From positions 34,368,371 to 34,432,370 of the forward strand of contig CM077823.1 of the NCBI GenBank assembly GCA_039720395.1: DNA of 64,000 bases, in the 5' to 3' direction. Shown piece after piece: positions 23,972 to 36,300 of this stretch (position 1 is its first letter; every line of letters starts with the position of its first letter). This stretch comes from Liquidambar formosana. Taxonomy: Eukaryota; Streptophyta; Magnoliopsida; Saxifragales; Altingiaceae. The notes beneath the pieces are model-generated. The model had not been told where the DNA came from. It made no database searches and saw nothing but the letters and a program-made list of their open reading frames with translations. The position numbers were made by a program, and so were the translations under genes.

Positions 23972-24381
23972 GGCCCTGTATGGATCAAGAGAAATAGAGA
24001 GAAGAGAAGAGAAGTGAAAAGAAGAAAAAGGAAGAGAAGAGAAGAGAAGAAAAAGTAACTTTCTCTCCACCTTGTTTGATTAGTCAGAACTTATTAATGA
24101 AGAGAAAAGAAGAGAAAATAGTCATAATTACATTATTACTCTTTTTTATATATTAAACAGAAGTTATGTAGGAATATATTTGTCATTTCATTACTAACTT
24201 ATTACTTTTTTCTTCATTTCTCTCCAAATCTCTCCAATTTAGAGAGAAAGGTAAATGGGTCCATTTCTCCCCATTTCCTTTCTCTTCTCTCCTAAATTAA
24301 CAATCCAAACAAGGGAAATGGAGAGAAAATCATTTTCTTTTCTCTTCTCTTCTCTCCATTTCTCTCAATCCATACATGGCC
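23972..24381. mobile_element. Inverted-repeat MITE, 410 bp
   Basis: Left end GGCCCTGTATGGATCAAGAG and the reverse complement of the right end GGCCATGTATGGATTGAGAG pair, and homology continues through AGAAAT-GAGAGAAGAG. The interior is rich in GAGAA/TTCTC. Flanks are TCA on the left and TTA on the right, so a 3-bp PIF/Harbinger-type duplication is possible but not exact. Confidence 0.6.
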
Positions 24382-25152
24382 TTAGGGTCTTAAAAGTCGA
24401 AAGCATTTCTTTTAGCTTACCAAGCTTTCGTTATAAAAAATAAAGGGCGATTCCTACGGTTTAGGGTGTGCGTTGTATTTATTAGAGCCTTGGAGAATTC
24501 ATTACGGATTTCAAAGTCAGAATATTATTTTTATGGTAGCCGCGTTGAGTTTAAGTCTTTATTATTAAATAAAAAAATAAAAAAATAAAAAAAAGGGAGG
24601 GGAGAGGAGAGAGTTTCCAACAATTCAATGTCAACGAAATTTAATGACCGATAGTAAGGTAAACAAAACTTCCAGTAGAGATTGTGGGTTTTCAGCAAGT
24701 TAGACATTCAAAGATTTGAGAAGGAAAGAGGAACAAAGGAAGTATGGAATTTTAAATTAATTTTTAAATCACCAACATGACAAAATTGAATTAGGGCTCT
24801 TGCTCATGACCGCTGCAAAAGAATTCTGGTGCAATAGAACAATCTATTTTGTTTATAAAAAAATAATTATTATATAGATAGATAAAAAGATGACAACCAG
24901 TCTGTTAAACGAGGGCTTAACGAAAAGTGAGTTGGACTATTAAATTTATTTATTTATTTTTAAGCCAAACAACGATATCTTAACCCCATAGGTTAATACC
25001 CATATTAGTCCCTCCTCAAGCCTACGCATCCGATGAGTGAATAAAAAGAGAGGCGGAGAATGAAACTCAAAACTTTCAATTTAAGAACCGTAATCCTTTG
25101 TTATGTCCATCACTCTTGCAGGTTTGTGAGATAATAATAAGAATAATAAAAA
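24382..25152. other. Upstream flank of amylase copy 5, no gene seen
   Basis: The second half (from about 24990) resembles 430-590 upstream of copy 1. Confidence 0.4.
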
Positions 25153-25651
25153 GGGTAAATATCTAAAATATCCCTCAAAAAAAAAAAAAAAATTCTATCC
25201 AAAAACCCTACAAAGTAATTTGTCTATCTAAAAAACCCAAATAAAGTTTTAGTATATCCAAAAAACCCAACACCCTAACTTCCATCTAATGCTGTTTAAA
25301 TTATACAACTTTTGGACTGATATACCCTTTTTATAATTGTTTGTTTATTCGTTTTCTTTGGTCTTTTTTATTTTTTATTTTTTGTTTTGTGATAAATGAC
25401 AAATAATCCATTTATTAGATAAACAAGATGGTAATACAAATTTTGAATAATTATTTTTATATTTTAATAAAAAATGTAATAAGGATATTTTAGTCAATAA
25501 AATTCATCGCTCAAAAAGAGTTAGATGGAAGTTAAGTTTTAGGGTTTTTTGGATATAGTTTAACCCTATTTGGGTTTTTTCAATAGGAAAATTATTTTAT
25601 GGGGCTTTTGGATATAATTCTTTTTATAAGAGATATTTTGGATATTCCCCC
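25153..25651. mobile_element. Mutator-like MITE, 499 bp, upstream of amylase copy 5
   Basis: Long inverted repeats of about 140 bp: left arm starts GGGTAAATATCTAAAATATC; the right arm's reverse complement starts GGGGGAATATCCAAAATATC. Both arms continue through TATCCAAAAA and AACTTCCATCTAA. A perfect 9-bp duplication TAATAAAAA flanks it (25144-25152 and 25652-25660). Copies 1 and 3 have the uninterrupted site (AATAATAAAAACAATTGTG near 570-590). Insertion lies about 440 bp upstream of the copy 5 ATG. Confidence 0.9.
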
Positions 25652-26090
25652 TAATAAAAACAAATGTGAATACAAATAGATGAGAAAAGCTACAAACTCA
25701 ATTTAGAAGTTTCCTATATATTCCCCCACAATTCTCTCCTTGGACTTCTCCTTAACTATCGCTTGATTTTTCTCTTGTTTTTTTTTTTTCTTTCTTCCTT
25801 GATAGCATTGTACCTGTCAATTTTATGGGCTATTGCAGTCAAGTTTTCACACCTTGATCTTATCAGTGCAGAGCTATATAACAAGAGAATAGTCACAAAG
25901 GAGACCCTGGGTCAACTGCACTACTTTTGTAATTTACACTAATTAATTAAAATTACAAATGGATTAGCCTTTATTACCTTTCAAAACCTAATTAATATCC
26001 CCAAAAATGGAGCAACTCCCAAATATGACTGGGAGTTAGAAATACTATATATACACACACGAAACTACATATACTAACATACAAGAAAAC

Positions 26091-29000
26091 ATGAGCAGTA
26101 CCACTTCTCTATTCTATCTCCTATTTTTCATCTCTCTCATACCCAATTTCACATCTTCTCAAATATTATTTCAGGTACATATAAGAAATAATATATATAT
26201 ATTGATATATTGTGTGTGTGTTATTCTGCAACTATTGATTCCTATATGATTAAAATAAAGGTTTCTTGACAGGGTTTCAACTGGGAATCATGGAAGAAGG
26301 AAGGGGGATGGTACAACTTCTTGAAAAACTCCATTCCTGAACTGTCCACCTCTGAAGTTACCCATGTTTGGCTTCCTCAACCTGCTCAGTCTAATGCAAC
26401 TGCACCTGAAGGTATAAACCATGTAAAGTCATCATGTTGTACACATACTCTGCCTTGAAATGATCGGGATTCTCTTGTTAATCTTGCATGAATAATCTAA
26501 ACTATAATTGTTTGTAGAGTTGTCTCATCTTAATTCTGTTATAGTTAGACACGGTTTCTTCCAATTAAGTTGTATTAGTAATTCAAATTCAGTAACTATA
26601 GTTGTTTATGGTGTTATTGTATCCGATTTCTTCCTGAGTTCGATGCAATGCAGTCTAGCTGTATGATCAAATGATTATAGGTTTCTAATGTTATATATTT
26701 ATATGTAGACATGTACATTTATACAGTAATGTTCAGGTGGTTGACGGCACGCATATGTGTCACTGATGGTGACCGTTCATATTTGTCACGCTCTTGCGTG
26801 TGATTGTCATGAACAGTCCTCATCAGCGATGCACCCACTTGAACATTTCATATTATATACGTTAAGTATAGTAAGTGGTAATTTTTTTATTTTTATTTTT
26901 TGGTTGTCACATTACATTTTTGTCTTAGCCAAAATGCATTGGAAATGTTGAAGTGCTGAAATTTCATTGCAAAATTTTCTTTAAGGCTCTGTTAGGACCT
27001 CAGAAAGTAGGAGGGAAAGGGAAAGAAAATTCTTAAAATTGCTTTAAAATGATTTGCTTTCTTAAGCATTTTTTTTTTTTTTAATCATTTCCTTTTCTTT
27101 CCCAACTTCTCAAGATCCAAATATAGTCTAAAGTTCAAAGAAGAAATTTTGAAAATTTGAAGTTTGAATACATTGAATGCTCAAAACGTTGAAAGTTCTT
27201 GTAATAAAATAAAATTTTAAAATTTTAAAAATCCAGAACTTGGTCTCAATTCAAAATTTGTGATTCTTGTTATCTTTTCACTTGTTGCTGCTTATGAAGG
27301 GAATACTTGAGTTCAGATTTATGAGATGATGGTGATCATTGCAACAATAATTTAAAATTAATATGTAATTCCGGTATGCCTTGACAGAGATTACCCATCT
27401 TTCATTTGAAATCTTTTCCTTGATCTCATGCTTCAATACATTTTTTCCTTTATCTCTCAAGGGTACATACCAGGAAGGCTCTATGATCTCAACGCGTCAA
27501 GATATGGAAACCAAGATGAATTAAAGTCACTGATTAATGCCTTTCATGGCAAGGGAATCCAATGCATTGCAGACATAGTAATAAACCACAGAACTGCAGA
27601 AAGGCAAGATGAGAGAGGATATGCCATCTTCGAAGGAGGAACTCCGGATGATCGCCTCGACTGGGGGCCATCTTTTATCTGCAGTGATGACACTCAATAT
27701 TCTGATGGCACGGGGAATCCTGATAGTGGAGCCCCATTTGTTCTTGCTCCAGACATTGACCACATAAACACACGGGTCCAAAGAGAGCTATCGGACTGGA
27801 TGAATTGGCTAAAAAATGATATTGGGTTTGATGGATGGCGATTCGACTTTGCTATAGGATATTCCCCAGATTTTACCAAGTTATATATGGAAAATACTAT
27901 GCCAAAATTTGCAGTAGGGGAAATTTGGTATCCACTTGCCAAAGGAAGTGATGGAAAACCGGAGTACAACCAGGAAGCTCATCGGCAGAACCTTTCGGAC
28001 TGGGTAAAAGCTGCTGGTGGAGTTGTGACAGCATTTGATTTTACGACTAGAGGGATACTTCAAACTGCCGTCGAAGGGGAGCTAGGGAGGATGAAAGATT
28101 CAAATGGAAGGGCTCCAGGAATGATTGGGATGTTGCCAGGAAATGCTGTGACTTTCATAGATAATCATGATACGGGTTCTACACAACAAATTTCGCCATT
28201 CCCATCGGACAAAGTCATGCAGGGATATGTTTATATTCTCACTCATCCAGGGATCCCATCAATAGTAATTCCTAAATCCTCGTTTCTTTTTGGCTTTCTT
28301 TTTCTATCTAGATAGTTAATATCATTATATTATTGACTAAAGCTGTTTTAAGTACCCAAAAATTATATCCAGAAAAGGGTTCTTGAATCCTCTAGTCCTG
28401 TGTTTGGAGTGGAGGATTTATAACCTGTTGACGACAAATTCTTCGACTGCCTAAAACGTAAACAACTTCATTTGTTGTGCCAGAAGTATCTCTAGAATAT
28501 AAACTGGCTAAAAGACCACCATTCATATCACAATGTGCAGCACTTTCATAACATTAGTAATAGAAACATCAGAGCACTTGGAGTTTTCGGCAACCTTGTC
28601 TAGGATCTGCTTTCTCAAATCAGTGGTGTTGATGCCCAATATGTTGCCCAACACACGTTGGTTATCCTTGTAAGCAAAACATGAAAAAAAAAGGTAGCAT
28701 TTATATTTAGATTTATTTTTTTATTTATTTTTATTTTTTTGATTTAAGCAACATTTATTTTTACAGTAAGCATTAAGTGCTAATGTTTGAACTCCTTCTC
28801 CTTTCCAAGTCTATAGTTGTAATGGTTTTGAGAAAAGGAGCAATGCATGCTATATGCAATTAGCAGGTCCAACTCCAATCTCCCATCACTATCGCATATC
28901 AGCGATGATAAACTCAAACAATGGATCATATTGATAGGAAATTCTTCTGTCATGTTACTGTTGATTAGTGTATTCTTAGAAAATCAAATCTGCCCATAGG

Positions 29001-29295
29001 TTATACTTGAACTCATTTGTGTCTTATTATCTTGTGACAGTTTTATGACCACTTCTTTGACTGGGGTCTGAAAGACGAGATCTCTAAGCTCACTGCAATC
29101 AGAACAAGGAACGGGATCAAACCCAGCAGTGCCTTGCGTATTCTAGCCTCCGATCCAGATCTCTACGTAGCCATGATAGACGAAAAAATCATTGCCAAGA
29201 TTGGGTCAAGGTATGAGGTTGGAGACCTTGTCCCTCCCGGCTTCCAAATTGCTACTTCTGGAAATGATTATGCTGTTTGGGAGAAAACAATGTAA
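26091..29295 (+). CDS. Secreted alpha-amylase (GH13), copy 5, type A
   Basis: Four exons: 26091-26174, 26273-26411, 27462-28264, 29041-29295, encoding 426 residues. A TATA box lies at about 26045 and AATAAA follows the stop. Signal peptide and the three catalytic residues (Asp203, Glu228, Asp311) are kept. Several family-conserved positions differ: [11 protein letters not shown] for [21 protein letters not shown] for [10 protein letters not shown], a missing Ile in RGYAIF, KG for YG after the acid/base Glu, and QISPFPSD for QKWPFPSD, which removes a Trp near the active site. Exon 2 has two extra residues (SNATAPEG). The frame is intact, but this cluster of changes suggests relaxed constraint or altered activity. 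Confidence 0.88.
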
Positions 29296-29565
29296 CGATT
29301 TTATGATCATTTAAAAAATGTATATGTAACAGAGTTTATGACCCAATTAATAATATCTCTGTTATAAGTGAATTTGAAGTCTTCAACAAATTTATATGTT
29401 GAATTATTATTGATGAAATAAAAGCTAAGGCATCCAATCATTATAAAGTTTTGTTTCTTGTCTTTTTGGCAAGAGGAAATCCACAGTAAGCTTTTAGAGG
29501 TACTGAGGACCAACAACTCAACCATATTATTTTATAGATAAAAAGATAATACCCAGTATTATCTT

Positions 29566-29665
29566 NNNNNNNNNNNNNNNNNNNNNNNNNNNNNNNNNNN
29601 NNNNNNNNNNNNNNNNNNNNNNNNNNNNNNNNNNNNNNNNNNNNNNNNNNNNNNNNNNNNNNNNN
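29566..29665. other. Assembly gap, 100 N
   Basis: Exactly 100 N, the usual placeholder for unknown size. The left side is the 3' flank of amylase copy 5, still matching the copy 1 flank at 5160-5270. The right side is unrelated AT-rich Helitron-type sequence. Confidence 0.98.
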
Positions 29666-31822
29666 GGAATCTGAACGTCTGAAGAATGGTAGTATAGGTG
29701 GTGGTCTGGACTTAAGTAAAGCAATTTGAAATAGTAGATGGTCGGGTTAGTAATTTCCTATGATTCTTGATTAAGGCTTTGTTGACTGGATTAAAGTAAG
29801 AAGACCATGACTTAATGGAAAAGGCGATAATACAGATGTATTAAAGAAATATATTTCAAAAGTATACACATGTATACAGATGTATTGAAGGTAATCTATT
29901 TAAAAACCGAAATTATATATTAATTTAGATATAAAGTAAGTTGAATTCCCATTAAGAGTGTGAGAGTTGGTAAGGGAGAAGTCGAACATTTTCATAGCTC
30001 ATTACGTCCTTCATTTGTTAAGTGCAAAGAGTCAAATTGATTAATTCTTTCCATGCAGCAAAATACTTTTGATTTTAATTAATTTCCCAATGGTTTATGT
30101 GCCTTCGAATTATTTAAGAAATATGCTCATTATAAGACAGAGTAAAGGTTAAATAGTTACCAGTTTGTAGCATGGAGAGAGGGGTATTAACAAATCCTCA
30201 GAACACTCAAGCAGCCATTTTAGCTGCGAAGTGTTGTGAAAATGCTTCTATGTGTCTATAAATGGTGTTATGGGTGGTGGATATAGTGGTACAGAAAACC
30301 TGTCTGCACTAATTAATTTGAGAATGAAAAGAAGAAGGTTTAGAACTATTTTAACAAAATGGTAGAATAACGGCATGTAAAATGTTTTTGCCACTTTAAG
30401 TGAACTTAATGAGTAAGTAAAAAGATTTTAAACGAAGAATTGTCAAAAGTGAGCAAGTGGTAGTTCATGTAGTTGCTAAATATAATGTCTTTGTGTTAAG
30501 TTTTAGATATTTCAAACTTGAGGAAAAAGGGGAGAAGAAGAAGAAATGTTGAATTTGAGTAGAAAGAATGTTTATGGTTTAATCTATACATGAATTATTG
30601 TGGAATTTTTCACTTTAAGTCTGTTTAGAATGAAATTAATCATTAATTCTCTGTTAGTAAGTTTGAAGAATGTGCTAATATTTTTATTTTTTCTGTAAGG
30701 ACTAAAAATTGGTAATTCAGTGTTATACTTGGCAATTGGGATGTGAATTACATCAACTGCGTTAGACAAAGATAAAGTGGAATTTAATCTTATATTTGGG
30801 AATTGGCATGTGAATTACGTCAAGTATGAGACAAAGATATAGTGAAATTTACTAAATTTTTGTCACCAAAATGGTTTTCAAACAAAATTGCCAAGGAATT
30901 AAATAAAAGCAATTTGTTACTCACGCACACAGAGATATAAATATATGTAAGGAGGTGATTAGAGGTGTGTTTTTAAGGATGAGTGGTGTAATTGAAAAAG
31001 TGCTTAATGTAAGCTGAGGTTGTTTAGATGAGAGAGTTAAGTAGGTATTCAATTTATTTTTGGAATAGGTAAAATACAAAATAAACAAAGAAATAGAGGG
31101 AGGCATCCATGGAGAGGATTTCGGCAGATATAGAATTAGAATGGTTGAGTAAAATATAGGTGGCAAATTCATGAAGAATTGCGAATATAAAATTTTATTT
31201 GAAGAAGAGAGATTACGTATAATTGGTGCAATATAAGAGAGAAAAGTTAGATCTATATAAATTTAATGTTTTTCAATATTGAGGTTGTAAAAATGGCAAG
31301 ATTTATTCTTTTTTTAATGTTACTTATGTGTTTGTATAGAAGAATACCATGTATGTAATGAATTGGAGTAATATTATATGAATTGTTAAACAGAACATCA
31401 AAAATGTGAGCTTATATTGAGAGATTAAAGGAAAAATAATTATGGGTATTGAAGGACTTACCGTGGAAGTGGGATGATCGGAGAGACTTAATCAGAGGGA
31501 GGTTAAGAAGGTTGATTGTTAATATGAGGGAATGGAGATGGTTCAGCAAAATGGATTTGTGGGAGGTATTGTTGGAAAAAGTGGTGGAAAAGAGTTAGGA
31601 GTTTTGAGAGAGTGTAGAAAAAATATGTAGAGATGAAGCAAATAAATAGAGAGGAGTAGAAGAAGAAGAAGAAAGTTGAGAAATCTTGTTAGATTCTTTT
31701 GTACAGAGCTGTGGACATAGCACGTGAAGAGGAAGGGTGTTAGGGAAGTGTTTGTACGATTGGTAGTTGCGTAGGTGTTGTTTGCAATAAATGGTTATTT
31801 AGTATTAGTTTATATATATATA

Positions 31823-31901
<79 letters not shown>

Positions 31902-32774
31902 GTTTATATATATATATGTGTTGTTATATAATGTTTTTGTTTTGATTATTTTGTATAAAAAAAGTAAGATGTTGTGGTTGGAAGATGTGTGATCTTGGGC
32001 AGTGGATTAAAGCAGATTCTTTGACGGGAATTGGGGGATGTTTGTCTTTTGTGTTCTTTTTTTTTGGTTCAAGTCTTTTGTGTTCTTGAGTGGCTGAGAT
32101 ATTGATTAAGCAGGTCTGGCGTGAAAGGTATGCTTTTTTGATAGGATGAGGTAGAGTAGGTTTCTGAAGTGTATGTTATTGTGTTGTCATTTCAAGTCAG
32201 ACTTGGTGTTGGGAGGAGGGGGGAGGAATGGAGGGGGGTCGAGCTGTGTGCGTGAAGGAGAGGCATGTGGTTATTGTTTTTTTGTGAGAAGTGGCCAGTA
32301 GAAGCAGGAGAGGGAGTGGTTTACAAAGGGAAAAGACAAGGAGGTGTCGGCAAGGAGGTCTTGTCGTGGGTACTGCTGATGCAGTGCAATTATTTTGTAC
32401 CCTTTTGCTTATTAGTTATTATTCTTTTGTTATTAAATTGTGTTGTTGTTTGAAGTGTAGGTTATGTTGTGTGAGAAACAAGCAGAGGGAGACTTAGTAA
32501 TTTTGATCATTGAATGGAATTAGGGAAAAAGTAATCGCTGTTGAAATTGTCATTAGTTTCAAGTGACGTTAATTTGAGAGATTTGCTTAGTTTGCTAATT
32601 GAAAGTAATTTATTTTGTAATAATTTTAGATTGATTTGTAGAAAGCAAATTTTATAAGTTATAGGCAAGAAAAGTTGTTAAGGTGTTTGATTGAATATTA
32701 ATGAAAGAGAGAGCATTAAGAATAGGAATTATGTAGTACTTAAAAGTAGTTACTTTATATACGTGGTGTGTGTG

Positions 32775-32813
<39 letters not shown>

Positions 32814-33331
32814 GTATTTATTTTTGTAAATAGAAGGTAAAAAAATCAATAGTTGAAAGTTGTAGTGTATCAGTAAGGAATTGATTAAGGAATATATGGA
32901 TTATAATTGTAAAATTAGAGGGTTATTGAGTAATTGTAAAAATTTCAAGAAGTAGTGCTGAGAATGAGAGTGTTATGGAAAAAAACAAACGAAAAAAATG
33001 TAAAAAGGAGGGTAATATAAAAGACTTCTACGCAAGGATTTGGCTAGATTAGATATATTTACATTGCATACTTTATGAAATAGTAATTGTCCTGCATGTA
33101 GATTGTTTACATATGATTTACAAGGTTAACTGATGCTGAGTAAAAGTAATAGTTAGATGGTGATAGCTATGTGTAGGAAAGTGTGCACAAAAAGTTGTGT
33201 GGATAAATATAAGTATTTTTCGCAAAAGAGTGGTTCTAATTTGTAGGACTATAGTTTAAAGTGGGAAAAGTAGGATGTGATAAGACTTAGCAGTGCTTTG
33301 CTATTGACAAAAAGAGTGTGGAGTGTAGTGC
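29666..33331. other. Long AT-rich non-coding stretch 3' of the RPA-like gene
   Basis: No exon with convincing coding character was found on either strand. It holds (TA)n tracts at 31810-31890 and 32772-32812 and a G-rich patch near 32210-32240. Probably Helitron 3' non-coding sequence, possibly with nested insertions. Confidence 0.4.
31810..31890. repeat. (TA)n microsatellite
   Basis: About 40 TA units with one CTC interruption near the start. Confidence 0.9.
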
Positions 33332-36300
33332 CTAAGGGGGGTTAATACAGTCAGCAAACGTGAGATTCTCTTCTTCAGTGTCGGAGCTTGTAATTGCTTC
33401 TTTTTCAGTTTCTGAGTCTGAGCTTGATGAAGTGGTTTGGTGTTTTTGGTTCAGGTGCAATACTTTTGTCTTTGCTTTCCTTTAGGTGTTGGAGGTGAAA
33501 TTTGGTCCTTAGATTTGTTCTCTCTTGAATCTGCTTCAGTCAATTTCTTGCAGCCGTGATGTCCTTTGGTTCAATTTGTTCAGTATCCTCAAGTGGCTTG
33601 TTTGGGAACACTGTGTATCTAAAGGAATTGTTTCAGCAGGTTTTTCTTCTTGTAGAATTGCTTTCCCTTTGCTTTGTTTGGCTTCTAGGAGTGGGTTTTG
33701 TTCAGATGACAGAGGTTGGTAGGTAAGACGTTGTAGTTTAGCCTCTGGAAGTGAGTGCTGTGAGCCAATGGCTTGGGAAATTGTGAACCTCTTGCTGATT
33801 GTTTCCCCAAATGAGCTTTCAGATGTCTTAACTTGGAGTAAGTATTCTTGAGTTGCAGATTTTTCAAAGAGAGTGGGATTCAGTTTAGTTGGATCCTGTA
33901 GCACGAGAAAACAAATATTGAATTTAGATCATTGTGGCATATAGGAAAAGTTTTAAAATGATATGATATTTTGTAGTTCTTTTAAGGTATAGTGATGTTG
34001 GTTTATGGTTTTTTTGTTTGGGTTTTAGGTGTTTTGATCAGAGAATTAGTTTGATAGGATTTTGTGAGTTCTTTTAAAGAGTATATGTATATAAGTATAT
34101 ATATGCTTGTATATAAACAGGTTACAAGGAGTGGTTTGGGTGATTTGCGACAAATGAGGAAGAAGAAAACTAAAAGTATGATAAAAGAAAAATCATAAAT
34201 TATAGATTAATGATTTTCGTATTTTAGGTTAGTAAGATAGTAAGGTATGTGTTTAGTTATTATTTAAGTACAATACTTTTTGCAGTAATTATTATTCTAA
34301 TTGTACACTGCATTTATATAATTTTTTGTAGTAAAATGTTACATGTATGAAATGTTTATTAGGTTCGTAAAGTAACAAATTTTTATTAGGTGCGTAAAGT
34401 AAAATTTTTTATTAGGTGTGTGGAGAGAGAGGGCAGGGACAGAGAGATAGAGAAAGAGAAAGAGTAAGATGTTTAAGTAAAAGGAGGGTAGAGGTGCTGT
34501 TGATGTGTGGTATAAATAAAGAAACAGGGCGTTAAAAAACAAAAGGAAAATGTAAAAAGTTGTTTAATAAAAAGACATTTGTGGACTGCACCAAAGGAAA
34601 GTTTCAACATGTTGATGAATTCTCCTATTTCTTTAGTTCCAATTGCATAAAAAAAATACACACAGGAATGCTGTGGAAGAATCCTACGTGCATTTATTTA
34701 CCAGGCAGCAATTTACTGTGATGATGAGTTGGCAACACCCAGGAAGTTCCAAATAGAAAGAAAGTGAAAGAATATAAATGGAAAGGCAATTTAGAATGCA
34801 AAAAGACATGATTAATGGACTTTGCTTAAGCAAGAATTCATTTGAAAGTACCTAAGCATGGGACCAATTAAGAAGAATTTATGATGCAAACAATCTTAGA
34901 AATAAATTTAGATGGAGAAGAATAAAATGACAATTAGGTGTAGTTCAATTACATGTGGCCAATGATTCGTAAATGTGGAAAACAATAAACAGAGCCATAC
35001 ATCTTATGTATCAATGAGATGCCTTATTAAGAGTAAGTGTCCCAAATTCTATTGTCCTAAATTTAACTTAACCACAAAGCTGCTCTTTGTTGCTTGTGTG
35101 TGAAAATTCCCAAAAGGAAAAAGAAGGAAGCAAATTTTTGATCATTTAGTGATATTCTGTACGTAGTGTTATAATAAGGAAAAAGAAGGGAGCAAATTTT
35201 TGATCATTGTGAGGATATTCTTCAGCAGTGAACGTTATAAATAGGTCTCTTAAATATACAGAACTGGTTATAATAAGTCAAAACATGATTTTTTGTTTTA
35301 AAATTGCATTCTGCCTTGATAAAGTATTTCTTGTAAGTATTTGGTATATAATTGTACGTGCTGTTATTATACTGTTTTAATTAATGTAACATTACATAGA
35401 AATGGTAGTACACAAACACTTTAAAACTTTAGATTCTTAAGAAGAAGTCCCTTTGATTTGGTAAATCCAATTACTCAGTTCAGATTGTGATAAAATTTTC
35501 TTGAAATATAAAACATATTGAATTTGTTTTGTTAAAGAGAGAATATAGTAAGAGAAAGGAAATAATAGTTTGAATTATACAAAAGGTGCGCTCAAATAAG
35601 GCTATTACTGACTTTTTGGTTTAGTTGAGTTCATTTTTGCATATTTTTAATACCAAAGGAAGATTAAATGATTTTGCAAATTAAAGGTTTTTTTTTTTTT
35701 GCTGTTTTTGTGGAGACATAAAGAGAGGCATAGACAAATGATGGTAGTTTGAAGTTTGGAAGTAAGAACATTCATATTTGACAGAAAAAAACTTTGAGAG
35801 AATTAAATGGTTTTGACATTGTTTGGTTGGTGAGCTAACAATGTTCAACTCAATTGAGCATAAATAGGATGATTAAGTTTAGTAAATTATAGTTAAATGA
35901 AAAAATGCAGAAATAAATTTATTTCAAAAATTTTGACTTCCTCTCCTTTTCTTTAGTTTTCTCATGAATCTAATGGAGCTAAAAGAAAAATTGGTTGTAT
36001 TGGCTTGAATACAGTGAATTGTTAGATTTTCCTTAAGTCTCAAATAACAAAAAAATCAAAAATTTAGAATTCTTAATTTTGGACTAAAATTTTGTTCAAC
36101 TTGTTGTAGTTTTAAGTATTTATGAGATGTATTAAATTTTTTGAATTTTTTTTTTGCTATAAGTATTAGTTTTTTTATTGTTTTTATATAATAAGTATGT
36201 TTATATGGAATTAGTAGGAGTTTTAATTAAATTGCTTAAGTCAAAGTGTAATATTTAAGAGTGTTTAATTCTTGTGGATTCATAAAAGAATGTGATGGAA

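Noticed and set aside
29666..33331. Helitron 3' terminus (hairpin plus CTRR)
   Set aside because: No convincing hairpin with the right spacing was found by eye; the end may be in the gap.
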